Shown: positions 21,301 through 33,180, numbered from the stretch's first letter. The stretch: DNA of 64,000 bases from Marinobacterium weihaiense (GCF_019061305.1 NZ_JAHQZT010000007.1:1-64000); one strand, 5' to 3'. The notes: generated from the letters alone by a model not told the origin. Numbers and translations: made by a program.

Positions 21301-21491
21301 TGGAGAGGCTCAACAGCTCTGATTTCCGGGGAGCCTTACAAAGGATGGCCGGGGGCTTGTTTGCTGACGTTCTTCCAAGCGATAGCATCGGTAAGTGTAA
21401 TACCTGTACGCTTGAAGTATGTCTGGGCGGCCGTGGCGTAGCCGGTTACGAGCCGCGTATAGTTGGTTCCAAGGCGAGATATCAATAACAA

Positions 21492-21521
21492 AAAAGCCAG
21501 CCCCTTGGGGGGCTGGCTTTT
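21492..21521. terminator. Bidirectional terminator between the DUF4105 gene and gatB
   Basis: A 13-bp stem (21492-21504 with 21509-21521), 4-base loop, with A on the left and T on the right, so it can serve both convergent transcripts. The 190 bases between the DUF4105 stop and this hairpin hold no full gene. Confidence 0.88.
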
Positions 21522-21542
21522 CAGTATTCAAAGCGGGTGGGC

Positions 21543-22997
21543 TCAGTCGCAGAGCGCGTCCAGCTTCTGCTTCAGAATACCGGTAACGGCACCCGGGTTG
21601 GCCTTGCCGCCGGTGGCTTTCATGACCTGGCCCATAAAGAAGCCGATCATCTTGCCGCGCTTGTCCGGCTCGGCCGCCTTGTACTGCTCGACCTGCTTCT
21701 CGGCGTTGGCGATCACTTCGTCGACGATCTTCTCGATGGCGCCGGTATCGGTAACCTGTTTCAGGCCCTCGGCTTCGATGATCTCGTCAGCTGTGCCGCC
21801 CTTGCTCCACATCAGCTCGAACACCTTCTTGGCGATGTTGCCTGAGATGGTGTTGTCCTTGATGCGGACCAGCAGGCCGCCGAGCTGTTCGGCAGAGACC
21901 GGGCTGTCCTTGATATCGGTGTCGTTCTGGTTGAGGAACTTGGCCAGCTCACCCATCACCCAGTTGGCGGACAGCTTGGTGTCACCGGACAGCTTCACCA
22001 CCTGCTCGTAGTAGTCGGCCTGAGCACTGTAAGCGGACAGCACGCCGGCGTCGTATTCAGACAGGTTGTATTCGCTGATGAAGCGTTCACGGCGGGCATC
22101 CGGCAGTTCCGGCAGCGTTTCGCGGATCGCTTCGATGTAGCTGTCATCGATAATGACCGGCAGCAGGTCCGGGCAGGGGAAGTAACGGTAATCGTTGGCT
22201 TCTTCCTTGGAGCGCATGCTGCGGGTTTCGTTTTTGTCCGGATCGTACAGGCGGGTTTCCTGCACTACCGTGCCGCCATCTTCGATCAGGTCAATCTGAC
22301 GCGCCACTTCGGTGTCGATGGCACGCTCGATAAAGCGGAAGGAGTTGATGTTCTTCAGCTCGGTACGGGTGCCCAGCTTCTCCTCGCCTTTCGGGCGGAT
22401 GGATACGTTACAGTCACAGCGCATGGAGCCTTCGGCCATGTTGCCGTCGCAGATGCCCAGCGTGGTCACAATCGCGTGGATCTTGCGCGCGTAGGCAGCC
22501 GCTTCCTTGGAGGAGCGCATATCCGGCTCGGATACGATCTCCACCAGCGGAGTACCGGCACGGTTCAGGTCGATGCCGGACATGCCATGGAAGTCTTCGT
22601 GCAGGGATTTGCCCGCATCCTCTTCCAGGTGGGCGTGATGCAGGCGCACGCGACGCTGGACACCGTCATCGGTTTCGATATCAACAAAGCCCGGGCCGAC
22701 AATCGGCTCGGCCAGCTGGGTGGTCTGGTAGCCCTTGGGCAGGTCCGGGTAGAAGTAGTTCTTGCGCTCGAATACGGAGCGCTTGCCGATCTCGGCGTTG
22801 ACCGCGAGGCCGAACATCACCGCCATGCGCAGGGCGTTCTCGTTGAACACCGGCAGGGTGCCCGGCAGTGCCAAGTCAACGGCGCAGGCCTGGGTGTTGG
22901 GCTCGGCACCGAAGGCGGTGCTGGCGCCGGAGAAAATCTTGGTTTTGGTCGACAGCTGGACGTGAATCTCCAGGCCGATAACAACTTCCCATTCCAT
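21543..22997 (-). CDS. gatB: Asp-tRNA(Asn)/Glu-tRNA(Gln) amidotransferase subunit B
   Basis: 484 residues. GatB carries the kinase and tRNA-binding functions of the GatCAB complex. Seen: the [12 protein letters not shown] start, [21 protein letters not shown] and the C-terminal YqeY-like domain ([18 protein letters not shown]). It starts 2 bases after gatA ends, third in gatC-gatA-gatB. Presence of the complex implies that the cell makes Gln-tRNA and/or Asn-tRNA by transamidation. Confidence 0.97.
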   Translation of the reverse strand: MEWEVVIGLEIHVQLSTKTKIFSGASTAFGAEPNTQACAVDLALPGTLPVFNENALRMAVMFGLAVNAEIGKRSVFERKNYFYPDLPKGYQTTQLAEPIVGPGFVDIETDDGVQRRVRLHHAHLEEDAGKSLHEDFHGMSGIDLNRAGTPLVEIVSEPDMRSSKEAAAYARKIHAIVTTLGICDGNMAEGSMRCDCNVSIRPKGEEKLGTRTELKNINSFRFIERAIDTEVARQIDLIEDGGTVVQETRLYDPDKNETRSMRSKEEANDYRYFPCPDLLPVIIDDSYIEAIRETLPELPDARRERFISEYNLSEYDAGVLSAYSAQADYYEQVVKLSGDTKLSANWVMGELAKFLNQNDTDIKDSPVSAEQLGGLLVRIKDNTISGNIAKKVFELMWSKGGTADEIIEAEGLKQVTDTGAIEKIVDEVIANAEKQVEQYKAAEPDKRGKMIGFFMGQVMKATGGKANPGAVTGILKQKLDALCD

Positions 22998-22999
22998 GC

Positions 23000-24457
23000 T
23001 TACACCTCCACTCCGGCCGGGATCTGTTTATGCCAGTCAGTTGCCTGCTGGAACTGGTGTGCCACGTTGAGCAGCTTCGACTCGGCGAAGTAGTTGCCGA
23101 TGATCTGCAGACCGACCGGCAGACCGTTGCTCTGGCCACAGGGCACGGAAATGCCCGGCAGGCCGGCCAGGTTCAGTGACAGGGTGAAGATATCTTCCAT
23201 GTACATGGAGACCGGATCGCTGCTCTTTTCGCCCAGCTTGAATGCGGTCTTGGGCGTGGTCGGCCCCATGATCACGTCGACATCGTTCAGCACATTGACG
23301 AAATCCTGCTGGATCATGCGACGAATCTGCTGCGCCTTGTTGTAGTAGGCGTCGTAGTAACCGGCGGACAGGGCATAGGCACCGACCATGATGCGGCGCT
23401 TCACCTCGGTGCCGAAGCCTTCGCCACGGCTGCGCTTGTACAGGTCTTCCAGATCCACCGGGTTGTCGCAGCGGTAGCCGTAGCGCACGCCATCGAAACG
23501 GGACAGGTTGGAAGATGCTTCGGCCGGGGCCAGGATGTAGTAGGCCGGGATGCACAGCTCGGTGTTGGGCAGGCTGACCTCTTTTACGGTCGCACCTAGC
23601 TTTTCGAATTCGGCCACGGCGTTACGGACCTGCTCGGCAACACCGGCATCCAGCGCGGCGGAGAAGTATTCTTTCGGCAGGCCGATCTTCAGGCCCGCCA
23701 GTGGCTGGTTCAGCTTGGCGGTGTAGTCTTCAACATCACGCTCGGCGCTGGTGGAGTCCATGGGATCGAAACCGGCCATGGCGTTCAGAATCATGCCGCA
23801 GTCTTCGGCGGTCTGCGCCATGGGACCGGCCTGGTCCAGCGAAGAGGCGAAGGCGATCATGCCGTAACGAGACACGCGGCCGTAGGTCGGCTTGAGGCCG
23901 GTGATGCCGCACAGGGCTGCCGGTTGGCGGATGGAACCGCCGGTGTCGGAGCCGGTGGCGGCCGGGGTCAGGCGTGCGGCCACGGCGGCGGCGGAACCGC
24001 CCGAGGAGCCGCCTGGTACACAGTCGGTGTTCCAGGGGTTGCGGGCCGGACCATAGAAGCTGCTCTCGTTGGAGGAACCCATGGCGAATTCGTCCATGTT
24101 CAGCTTGCCCAGCGTCACGGTGCCGGCATTTTTCAGGCGGCTGACGATGGTGGCGTCGTAGGGAGAAACAAAGTTGTCCAGCATTTTGGAGGCGCTGGAG
24201 GTGCGCACGCCCTGGGTACAGAACAGGTCCTTGTGCGCGATCGGCAGGCCGCACAGGGCGCCGCCGTTACCGGCTGCGCGGGCTTCATCAGCCGCCTTGG
24301 CCTGGGCCAGTGCCTGTTCTTCGGTCAGGGTAATGAAAGCGTTGTAGCGGCTGTCCAGCGCGTTGATACGCTGCAGGTAGGCCTGGGTCAGCTCGGTACT
24401 GCTGTAATCGCCGCGCTCCAGCCCCTGGGCCAGCTCGGCAAGTGTCTTGTCAAACAT
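23000..24457 (-). CDS. gatA: Asp-tRNA(Asn)/Glu-tRNA(Gln) amidotransferase subunit A
   Basis: 485 residues of the amidase-signature family. The Ser-cisSer-Lys triad is visible as Lys in LPIAHKDLF, and in [34 protein letters not shown]. GatA releases ammonia from glutamine and channels it to GatB. It lies 26 bases after gatC. Confidence 0.97.
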   Translation of the reverse strand: MFDKTLAELAQGLERGDYSSTELTQAYLQRINALDSRYNAFITLTEEQALAQAKAADEARAAGNGGALCGLPIAHKDLFCTQGVRTSSASKMLDNFVSPYDATIVSRLKNAGTVTLGKLNMDEFAMGSSNESSFYGPARNPWNTDCVPGGSSGGSAAAVAARLTPAATGSDTGGSIRQPAALCGITGLKPTYGRVSRYGMIAFASSLDQAGPMAQTAEDCGMILNAMAGFDPMDSTSAERDVEDYTAKLNQPLAGLKIGLPKEYFSAALDAGVAEQVRNAVAEFEKLGATVKEVSLPNTELCIPAYYILAPAEASSNLSRFDGVRYGYRCDNPVDLEDLYKRSRGEGFGTEVKRRIMVGAYALSAGYYDAYYNKAQQIRRMIQQDFVNVLNDVDVIMGPTTPKTAFKLGEKSSDPVSMYMEDIFTLSLNLAGLPGISVPCGQSNGLPVGLQIIGNYFAESKLLNVAHQFQQATDWHKQIPAGVEV

Positions 24458-24483
24458 GTTGATGTCCTTGAACCTGAGGCGGA

Positions 24484-24771
24484 TTATTCGATGACCTTGG
24501 GCACCAGGAAGAGGCCTTCCTCGGTGGCGGGCGCTACGGCCTGCAGCGCCTCGCGCTGGTTGGTCTCGGTCACTTCATCGGCGCGCAGGCGCTGCACGGC
24601 ATCCAGCGGATGCGCCAGGGGCTCTACGCCTTCGGTGTTGACGGCCTGCATCTGATCTACCAGGTTCAGGATGCTGTTGAGTGAATCGCTGTAGCTGTCG
24701 ATATCGGCGCTATCGATCTGCAGGCGCGCCAGATGAGCTATCTGCTCCACTTGGGATCGGTCCAGTGACAT
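24484..24771 (-). CDS. gatC: Asp-tRNA(Asn)/Glu-tRNA(Gln) amidotransferase subunit C
   Basis: 95 residues from the ATG at 24771 ([20 protein letters not shown]), the normal length. GatC wraps around GatA and stabilises the complex. [23 protein letters not shown] is the conserved middle. The frame is open upstream, but that part is not GatC-like. Divergent from mreB with about 200 bases between the starts. Confidence 0.95.
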   Translation of the reverse strand: MSLDRSQVEQIAHLARLQIDSADIDSYSDSLNSILNLVDQMQAVNTEGVEPLAHPLDAVQRLRADEVTETNQREALQAVAPATEEGLFLVPKVIE

Positions 24772-24919
24772 GGGTCCGTTTCTCGCTCTGGTCAGTCTTC
24801 CGCTTAAGGGTTCCTTAACGCTCAAGGCCCCGCCGCGATTGAATTTGTAAAGGGTGAATGGCGCATACGATAGCATGTTTGAACCTTGCTCAAAATCCCT
24901 GCCGTTGTTAGAGTTGTGA

Positions 24920-26008
<1,089 letters not shown>

Positions 26009-26073
26009 TGGCCGGTGCTCGAGTGGCTCTTTCCTGAAAGCCCTCATTACGCCGGAGCAGCGCTGTCTAGCCC

Positions 26074-26087
26074 GGAGGTGAGGTATT
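26074..26087 (+). promoter_or_regulatory. Ribosome binding site and AUU start codon of mreC
   Basis: GGAGG at 26074-26078 stands 6 bases before ATT at 26085. An in-frame TGA at 26079-26081 rules out any start further upstream, and the next usual codons (TTG 26142, ATG 26157) lie inside the membrane segment. The site therefore decides the start in favour of ATT. Confidence 0.75.
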
Positions 26088-26930
26088 AAACCGATTTTCC
26101 GAGGCGGTTCCCCGCGTCGCCTATTTCTGCTGCTGGTTATTTTGGCCGGTCTGCTGATGGCGGCTGATCTGCATTGGCCGAAGATGAAAGAAGGGAGGGC
26201 CTGGCTGTCGCTGCTGGTGACACCGCTGCAGTGGCTGGTCGATATACCCACACGTGTGGCGGACGGAGTGTCGGATGTGGTGGTTGATCGCGCCAGTCTG
26301 CTGCGTGAAAACGAGGCACTTAAATCCGAGGCGCTGGTGCTGGAGCGCAAGGTACAGCAAATGGCGGCACTGACCGCCGAAAACATTCGCCTGCGCGAGC
26401 TGCTGGCGGCCGGAGACCGTTTGGATCCTGAAACCCGCCTGGTCGAGCTGATTGGCGTCAACCCCGACCCATTTCAGCATGAAGTGATTCTCAATCAGGG
26501 CTCGGAAGACCATGTCTTTGACGGGCAGCCGGTGCTGGATGCTGGCGGGGTTATGGGGCAGGTGGTATCCCTGGCGCACTATACCAGCCGCGTAATGCTG
26601 ATTACCGATGCCCGCTCCGCGATTCCGGTTGAAGTCAACCGTAACGGCTTTCGCTCGGTTGCACTGGGCAAGGGGGTGATGGATGAGCTGGAGCTGGAGC
26701 ATGTCCCCGACACTGTCGATATTCGGGCCGGTGACCTGCTGGTGACGTCGGGATTGGGCGGACGTTTCCCGCGGGGCTACCCGGTGGGGCGCGTACACGA
26801 AGTAATCCGTGACCCGGGCCGTCCGTTTACCCTTGTCAAGGCCGTGCCGACTGCCCGTTTGGACCGTAGCCGCCATCTGCTGCTGGTGGAATACCGGTCT
26901 TCGGCCGATGTGGAGGCTGTGGATGACTGA
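26085..26930 (+). CDS. mreC: Cell-shape protein MreC, apparently started at AUU
   Basis: 281 residues if read from ATT at 26085: (M)KPIFRGGSPRRLFLLLVILAGLLMAADLHW, the normal MreC opening with a short basic cytoplasmic tail and one membrane helix. A coiled coil follows (about 65-110, LLRENEALKSEALVLERKVQQM), then the beta-rich periplasmic domain with LVTSGLGGRFPRGYPVGRV. MreC links the MreB filament to penicillin-binding proteins. The start is discussed under findings. The end overlaps mreD by 8 bases. Confidence 0.9.
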   Translation: MKPIFRGGSPRRLFLLLVILAGLLMAADLHWPKMKEGRAWLSLLVTPLQWLVDIPTRVADGVSDVVVDRASLLRENEALKSEALVLERKVQQMAALTAENIRLRELLAAGDRLDPETRLVELIGVNPDPFQHEVILNQGSEDHVFDGQPVLDAGGVMGQVVSLAHYTSRVMLITDARSAIPVEVNRNGFRSVALGKGVMDELELEHVPDTVDIRAGDLLVTSGLGGRFPRGYPVGRVHEVIRDPGRPFTLVKAVPTARLDRSRHLLLVEYRSSADVEAVDD

Positions 26931-27408
26931 GCCCCAGGGCGGCGGTTTCATCATCTTTGCGACCTTTCTGGTCGGGCTGGTGCTGAGCCAGATGCCGCTG
27001 CCGGACATGCTGGCCTGGGCTCGGCCCGAGTGGGTTGTGCTGATTCTGATCTACTGGGTCATGGCACTGCCGCATCGGGTGGGGCTGGGCAGCGCCTTTC
27101 TGCTGGGCGTGCTGCTGGATGTCGTGCGTGGCAGTGTGCTGGGCCTGAGTGCGCTGTCGCTGACGGTTATCGCCTTTTTTGTGGTCATACTCTACAAGCG
27201 CCTGCGCATGTTTCCGTTGTGGCAGCAATCGCTGATGGTGCTGGTGCTGGTAGGCATCAATCAGCTGCTGTTCCACTGGATGCAAAGCATTACTGGCACC
27301 ACCGGTGATTCCCTGCTGTTTCTGCTGCCGTCGCTGGTCAGCGCTCTGGTCTGGCCCTGGTTGTACCTGCTGCTGCGTGCCGTGCGTCATACTTTCTACC
27401 TACAGTGA
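26923..27408 (+). CDS. mreD: Rod-shape membrane protein MreD
   Basis: 161 residues from the ATG at 26923, with five to six hydrophobic segments across the whole length and the conserved [38 protein letters not shown] stretch. Part of the elongasome. It overlaps mreC by 8 bases; its stop lies 6 bases before the maf start. Confidence 0.93.
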   Translation: MTEPQGGGFIIFATFLVGLVLSQMPLPDMLAWARPEWVVLILIYWVMALPHRVGLGSAFLLGVLLDVVRGSVLGLSALSLTVIAFFVVILYKRLRMFPLWQQSLMVLVLVGINQLLFHWMQSITGTTGDSLLFLLPSLVSALVWPWLYLLLRAVRHTFYLQ

Positions 27409-27413
27409 TTCTT

Positions 27414-27992
27414 ATGCCTGAATTGATTCTAGCGTCCGCCTCTCCTCGTCGCCGTGAGCTACTGCACCAGATTGGGGTGCGCTTTCGTTGTGCCCCGGTC
27501 GACATTGATGAAACGCCGCAGACGGGGGAGTGCCCGCAGGCCTACGTCGAACGCCTTGCACTGGGTAAGGCGCAGGCTTGCCAGGCACAGCATCCGGGTG
27601 CGGTCGTGCTGGGATCGGATACCAGTGTGGTGGTGGATGCGCAGATTCTGGGCAAGCCGATTGACGAAGCGGATGCTGTGCGCATGCTGATGCAGCTGTC
27701 CGGGCGCCGTCACCAAGTGATGACGGCAGTGGCTCTGGTCAAGGCCGGTCGTCAGGAGGTTGAGACAGTCGTGACGCAGGTCGACTTTGCCGAGCTGGAT
27801 GAAGCGCGCTGTCGGGCCTACTGGCAAACCGGTGAGCCTTGCGACAAGGCGGGCGCTTATGGCATACAAGGATTGGGGGCAGTGCTGGTTACATCCATTG
27901 AAGGCAGTTATTCCGCCGTAGTGGGGTTGCCGTTGCAGCAGACAGCCGCATTGCTGCAGGCGTTTGATATTCCCGTCTGGGAACAGGTTTGA
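27414..27992 (+). CDS. Maf-type nucleoside triphosphate pyrophosphatase
   Basis: 192 residues from the ATG at 27414; a GTG at 27405 overlapping the mreD stop is less likely. Maf signature at the start ([18 protein letters not shown]), [18 protein letters not shown] and [26 protein letters not shown]. The protein belongs with YhdE (dTTP/UTP pyrophosphatase), as the place after mreD and before rng also suggests. It hydrolyses non-canonical or excess nucleotides. Confidence 0.92.
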   Translation: MPELILASASPRRRELLHQIGVRFRCAPVDIDETPQTGECPQAYVERLALGKAQACQAQHPGAVVLGSDTSVVVDAQILGKPIDEADAVRMLMQLSGRRHQVMTAVALVKAGRQEVETVVTQVDFAELDEARCRAYWQTGEPCDKAGAYGIQGLGAVLVTSIEGSYSAVVGLPLQQTAALLQAFDIPVWEQV

Positions 27993-28047
27993 CCCGGTCG
28001 TACACACGGACAAACGCAATAATAACAACAGCTCGAGGATGCACAGG

Positions 28048-29517
28048 ATGGGGGAAGAGATTCTGATCAACTTCACGCCGATGGAAACGCGCGTGGCAGT
28101 GATCGAGAATGGTATGCCGCAGGAAATTTACGTGGAACGGGCCAAGCGGCGCGGCATTGTCGGCAACATCTATCAGGGCAAGGTGGTACGGGTACTGCCG
28201 GGTATGCAGGCGGCCTTTGTCGATATCGGCCTGGAGCGGGCGGCGTTCATCCATGTGGATGAAGTGGTGGATCAGAGCCTGTCCAGCGAGCAGCGCAACG
28301 CTACGTCCATTGCCCAGGTACTGCGGGAAGGACAGTCACTGCTGGTGCAGGTGACCAAGGATCCGATCGGGACCAAGGGCGCCCGCCTGACCACCCATAT
28401 TTCTATCCCTTCGCGGTATCTGGTGCTCATGCCGGGCAGTACCCACATCGGTGTTTCCCAGCGGATTGAAGACCCCCAGGAGCGGGATCGCCTGCGCAGC
28501 CAGATGCTGGAGCTGATGCAGGATGAATCCAGCACGGCCGAGTGGGGCGTGATTCTGCGCACGGTGGCCGAAGGCATTTCCGAGGTAGAACTGGCCAGCG
28601 ATCTGCAGTTTCTGCGCCGGCTGTGGGAATCCATCCGTCAGAAGATCAAGCAGGTGAAAGCCCCGGCAATCGTGTACGAAGACCTGCCGCTGAACATGCG
28701 TGCTCTGCGCGACATGGCGCATGCCGGTGTCGAGCGTATTCGCATCGATTCGCGTGAGACCTTCCAGCGTGCCCAGAGCTTCGTCAAGGCGCTGGTGCCC
28801 GAAATCGAGTCCAAGCTGGAGTATTACCCCGGCGAGCGACCGATCTTTGACATGTTCAATGTCGAAGAGGAGATGCAGAAGGCGCTGGGCCGCAAGGTGG
28901 AGCTCAAGTCCGGCGGCTACCTGATTTTCGATCAGACCGAGGCGATGACCACAGTGGACGTGAATACCGGCGCCTTCGTGGGGCATCGCAACCTCGAAGA
29001 AACCATTTTCAAGACCAACCTAGAGGCGGCAACCGCCATCGGTCGTCAGCTGCGCCTGCGCAACCTGGGTGGCATCATCATCATCGACTTCATCGACATG
29101 GAAGATGCCGATCATCAGCGCCAGGTGCTGCGTACGCTGGAGCGCGTTCTGGAGAAGGACCATGCCAAGTGCAAGGTGACCGGCGTATCCGAGCTGGGGC
29201 TGGTGGAGATGACGCGCAAGCGCACCCGCGAGAGCCTGGAGCAGGTGCTGTGCGAGCCCTGCAACCACTGTCAGGGGCGCGGATCCCTGAAAACGCCGGA
29301 AACGGTTTGTTACGAAATCTTCCGGGAGATCCTGCGCCAGCATCGCGCCTACGATACCGAAACCTACCTGGTGCTGGCAGCACAGTCGGTGGTGGACCAT
29401 CTGCTGGATGAGGCGTCCGACTACGTGGCCGAGCTGGAGGACTTTATCAACAAGACAGTGCGCTTCCAGGTGGAGCCGCTGTACACCCCCGAACAGTTTG
29501 ATGTCGTCTTGCGTTAA
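28048..29517 (+). CDS. rng: Ribonuclease G
   Basis: 489 residues from the ATG at 28048, the exact length of E. coli RNase G. GAGG lies 9 bases upstream; an ATG at 28039 is too close to that site. Seen: RRGIVGNIYQGKVVRVLPGMQAAFVDIG (S1 domain), the catalytic VDVNTGAFVG aspartate region, IIIIDFIDM and the zinc-link CEPCNHCQGRG. It processes the 5' end of 16S rRNA and degrades some mRNAs. There is no long C-terminal extension, so it is not RNase E. Confidence 0.96.
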   Translation: MGEEILINFTPMETRVAVIENGMPQEIYVERAKRRGIVGNIYQGKVVRVLPGMQAAFVDIGLERAAFIHVDEVVDQSLSSEQRNATSIAQVLREGQSLLVQVTKDPIGTKGARLTTHISIPSRYLVLMPGSTHIGVSQRIEDPQERDRLRSQMLELMQDESSTAEWGVILRTVAEGISEVELASDLQFLRRLWESIRQKIKQVKAPAIVYEDLPLNMRALRDMAHAGVERIRIDSRETFQRAQSFVKALVPEIESKLEYYPGERPIFDMFNVEEEMQKALGRKVELKSGGYLIFDQTEAMTTVDVNTGAFVGHRNLEETIFKTNLEAATAIGRQLRLRNLGGIIIIDFIDMEDADHQRQVLRTLERVLEKDHAKCKVTGVSELGLVEMTRKRTRESLEQVLCEPCNHCQGRGSLKTPETVCYEIFREILRQHRAYDTETYLVLAAQSVVDHLLDEASDYVAELEDFINKTVRFQVEPLYTPEQFDVVLR

Positions 29518-29529
29518 GCAGGGGGTTGT

Positions 29530-32500
29530 GTGCGTCGCCATTTGAGCCGAGCATGGTGGTTCAGCGTCGTCCTGCTACTGTTACTGGCACTGCTGCTGAC
29601 CAGCGTGCGCCTGGGACTGCAATCCATTGACCGCTGGCGGCCTGAAATTGAATCCCTCTTGAGCGATACCCTAGGCGTGCCGGTCGCCATCGAGCAGCTG
29701 CACGGGCAGTGGAACTATGCCCTGCCTGTGGTGCAGGTGCAGGGGCTCCAGGTGCGTGCCGGTGGTGGTGCCGGCCCTCAAGGTTGGTTGCGGCTTGAGC
29801 AGCTGATTCTTGAACTGGATCCCTTTGCCTCTTTGTACCATCTCAGCCCGGTCTTCCAGCGTTTCGAGGCGCGTGGTGCCGCCCTGCGCTGGCATCAGCG
29901 TGGAGGCGCCTGGCTGCACCGCCCGGGTGCGGCACCCGGTGCCGACCCCGATAGCCACGGCGGAGTGGCGGAACCGGTCTGGGAGCGGCTGGTTGGTATA
30001 CTGCAGCAGCAGCCCTATGCCGTTATCCGTGATGTCGAGCTGACACTGGTGCCGGAGGAGGGGCAAAGTCTGGTGATCTCGCCGGCTGACCTGGAGCTGG
30101 AGAACGCGCTCCGTGAGCACCGTCTCAGCGGCCTGTTCCGCATACCGTTGCTGGGCGAAACGGCGGAAATGCGTTTTGTTGTGGAAACCGATTCGCTACA
30201 AACGGCTTCGGCGCTGGATGCTCGTTACCGCCTGTATCTGGAGCTGGAACAGCTGGGACCGGAACTGTTCCAGCTGTTCGGGCAGGAGTGGGGCGTCGAG
30301 CAGCTGGGGTTGGATATGCGCATCTGGGCGGAGTTCGATCGGCGCCAGTTGCGCAACGCTCAGGCGGAGGTGTCTCTGCAGCGGTTGGCGTTGCAGCAGG
30401 CGGACGTTCCCTATCCCCGTTCAGCCCGCTTCAATGCCAGCCTGCAGCCGCGCGGGCAGGACTATCAACTGCAGGTACGTCAGCTGCAGCTGGGACACGA
30501 GCAGGGCACGTTCGAGTTGCCGCTGTTGATGCTACAGGGGCCGCTGTCACGGCAACCCGAGCGTGTGCAGGCAGGCATTGAAGCACTGGACCTGTCTGCA
30601 TTGTCTGCCTGGCTGGTACAGGCACCGGGCATGCCGATGCAAGCCTCAGAGCTGCTGCGAAACCTGCAGCCGGGGGGGCGCTTGTACCGTCTACGGCTCG
30701 ACAAGCCCGCCGGCGTCGATTGGCGCCAGCTGCAGCTGAGTGCCGACCTGGAGCAGCTTGAAGTGCAAGGCTGGCATGGCGCGCCGGCACTGAGTGGCGT
30801 CAATGGTCGTTTGGAAGCCGGGTTTGACCGGGGGCATATCGATCTGGTCAGTGAGGATTTCGGCCTTCATTTCCCGCAGCTGTTTCCTGACCGGTGGCGC
30901 TACTCTGATGCCCGTGGCCGCGTACGCTGGCAGCTGGATGAGCGAGGCGTGCGTGTAGCCAGTGAGCGCCTGCAGCTGCGTGATCGGCATGTGCAGGCGT
31001 CCGGTCGCTTCAGTATCGATCTGCCCTTTGAGCGCAGTTGTCAGAGCGAATTGGTACTGATGATCGGCATGACCGACAGCGATGGCTCCCAGGCGTCTAT
31101 CTATACCCCGGCACGTGAAGTGGGCGAGGGGCTGCATCGCTGGCTGCAGCAGGCGCTGCAGGGCGGGCGGCTGCGCCAGGGCGGGTTACTGCTGCGTACG
31201 GGAACGCGCAATAACGGTCAACCGCGTACGCCGGTGGTCCAGTTGTTCTTCGACGTGGCCGAGGGGGAACTGGCATACCAGCCTGGCTGGCCCATATTGA
31301 CCGAGGCCGACCTGTTCGTGCTGGTGCGCGATGCTGGCCTGGCCATCAATATCAATGCAGCTCGCATGCTGCAGAGTCGTATTCCGTCAGGTTGGGCCTA
31401 CCTGGCGCCCGGTGAACGGCGCCTGCAGGTGGAGACCTGGCTGCAGGGACCGGTGACGGACCTGGATCATCTACTCAAGCAGACGCCACTCTCCGAGCGA
31501 CTGGGTGAGAATATTCATGATTGGCAGCTGGACCAGGGGCAGGCTGAAACACGGCTAGGACTCAGCATTCCATTGCAGACGGATGCCGCGCCGCACGCAG
31601 ACGTAAGGGTCAACCTGAACGGGGTACGCCTGCGGGGGGCGGGGCGCGTTGAGGTGACGGACCTGACGGGAGAATTGCTGTACCGGCAGGACAAAGGGCT
31701 GATCGCAGACAGGCTTCAGGGACGCTTTCTGGAGCATCCCGTTCAGGCACGTATCCACACTCAAGACCGGCGCTATCGGGTTGAGCTGAGTGGAAGTACC
31801 CGAATTGAGGCATTGCAGGCGTGGCTACAGCAACCGGCCTTCAGTGTTGCGAAAGGAATGTTGCATTGGCAGGGCGTGCTTGATATCTGTGCCGATGCAT
31901 CCTGTCCGCAGCTGCGCTTAACTTCCGAGCTCAAGGGCGTCGCGCTGGATCTGCCCGGTATTCTGGCCAAGTCATCCGAGCAGTCGGCACCGTTGGAGCT
32001 GGAACTGAAGCTGGCGGGTGAGCGGGCAGGCTTGAGTCATCTGCGTGCCCGGCTGCCGGCAGATGGCATTGCGCCTCTTCAGGTCAGTGGTCGAATGCGT
32101 GACACGGGCGCAGTTGAGTTGCAGATCCAGCATCCGGATATAACAGGCCGGGTGCAGCTGGCGACACCGGAGCAGCCATTGCGGCTGAACCTGGCGCACC
32201 TGCAGCTGGACGCGCTGTGGTCGGCGTCCGAGCCGGTGAGCGAACGGGTATCCGACGCTATGTCCAAGCGCGCGCCGGCAGACTCCGTGGCGTCTGCTAC
32301 CGGAGCCATACCGGCACAACTGCCGGTGATTGTGATCGATATCGAAGACCTCTGGCATGGTGCCCGACCCGTTGGTGCCTGGAGCGGCCGACTGCAGCCG
32401 GTTGCTGATGGGGTGGCGATCCAGTCACTGCAGGGACGCCTGGCTGAACTGTCAATAGAAGGCGAAGCGCACTGGCAGCAGGGGAGCGATGAGCATACGG

Positions 32501-33132
32501 CGCTGGCGCTCGCGATGACCGGTGGGGATTTCGGCACGCTATTGACCCGCTGGGGGCTGGAGCGGGTGCTGGAAACGGCATCGCTCGATAGCCGCCTGCA
32601 ATTGAGGTGGTCCGGTGCACCCTGGGCATTTTCGCTGGAGAGTCTGACGGGGGAGTTGAAGTTTGATACGGGTGAAGCCCGTCTGATCGAGGCATCGGAT
32701 GGCACCAATATCCTGCGCGTATTCGGTATCCTCAATTTCAATTCGTTGGCACGCCGTCTGCGGCTGGACTTTACCGACCTAGTGAAGAAAGGTGTCAGTT
32801 TTGACCGCATTAGCGGGCATTACCGGATAGAGAAAGGTGTGGCCAGTACTTTGGCGCCACTGCAGATGGAAGGGCCGTCGGCCAATATGACGCTGCAGGG
32901 GCGGGTCGACCTGGCCGCCGGCCAGTTGGACAATACCGTTCAGGTAACCTTACCGGTCAGCAGCAACGCGCCGCTGGCTGCCGTGCTGCTGGGGGCTCCT
33001 CAGGTGGCCGGCGCTGTATTTGTGATCGACAAGCTGATCGGCGACAAGCTGGAACGCTTCAGCACGCTCAGTTATACGCTGAGTGGCGACTGGGACGACC
33101 CCAGCCTGGAACTGCAGACCGGGTCACGCTGA
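29530..33132 (+). CDS. yhdP: YhdP family AsmA-like protein
   Basis: 1200 residues from a GTG start with a G-rich site before it. One N-terminal membrane helix (about 10-29), then a very long periplasmic region of repeated beta strands, ending in the AsmA-like C-terminus (FNSLARRLRLDFTDLVKKGVSFDRISGHYRI, then DLAAGQLDNTVQVTLPVSSNAPLAAVLLGAPQVAGAVFVIDKLIG). YhdP is one of the AsmA-like proteins thought to carry phospholipid between the membranes. It follows rng by 12 bases, as in E. coli and Pseudomonas. Confidence 0.93.
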   Translation: MRRHLSRAWWFSVVLLLLLALLLTSVRLGLQSIDRWRPEIESLLSDTLGVPVAIEQLHGQWNYALPVVQVQGLQVRAGGGAGPQGWLRLEQLILELDPFASLYHLSPVFQRFEARGAALRWHQRGGAWLHRPGAAPGADPDSHGGVAEPVWERLVGILQQQPYAVIRDVELTLVPEEGQSLVISPADLELENALREHRLSGLFRIPLLGETAEMRFVVETDSLQTASALDARYRLYLELEQLGPELFQLFGQEWGVEQLGLDMRIWAEFDRRQLRNAQAEVSLQRLALQQADVPYPRSARFNASLQPRGQDYQLQVRQLQLGHEQGTFELPLLMLQGPLSRQPERVQAGIEALDLSALSAWLVQAPGMPMQASELLRNLQPGGRLYRLRLDKPAGVDWRQLQLSADLEQLEVQGWHGAPALSGVNGRLEAGFDRGHIDLVSEDFGLHFPQLFPDRWRYSDARGRVRWQLDERGVRVASERLQLRDRHVQASGRFSIDLPFERSCQSELVLMIGMTDSDGSQASIYTPAREVGEGLHRWLQQALQGGRLRQGGLLLRTGTRNNGQPRTPVVQLFFDVAEGELAYQPGWPILTEADLFVLVRDAGLAININAARMLQSRIPSGWAYLAPGERRLQVETWLQGPVTDLDHLLKQTPLSERLGENIHDWQLDQGQAETRLGLSIPLQTDAAPHADVRVNLNGVRLRGAGRVEVTDLTGELLYRQDKGLIADRLQGRFLEHPVQARIHTQDRRYRVELSGSTRIEALQAWLQQPAFSVAKGMLHWQGVLDICADASCPQLRLTSELKGVALDLPGILAKSSEQSAPLELELKLAGERAGLSHLRARLPADGIAPLQVSGRMRDTGAVELQIQHPDITGRVQLATPEQPLRLNLAHLQLDALWSASEPVSERVSDAMSKRAPADSVASATGAIPAQLPVIVIDIEDLWHGARPVGAWSGRLQPVADGVAIQSLQGRLAELSIEGEAHWQQGSDEHTALALAMTGGDFGTLLTRWGLERVLETASLDSRLQLRWSGAPWAFSLESLTGELKFDTGEARLIEASDGTNILRVFGILNFNSLARRLRLDFTDLVKKGVSFDRISGHYRIEKGVASTLAPLQMEGPSANMTLQGRVDLAAGQLDNTVQVTLPVSSNAPLAAVLLGAPQVAGAVFVIDKLIGDKLERFSTLSYTLSGDWDDPSLELQTGSR

Positions 33133-33180
33133 CCGGGTCACGCCGGTCGCTGCCCGCCAGCCTTCACGGCGTTGCAGCCA

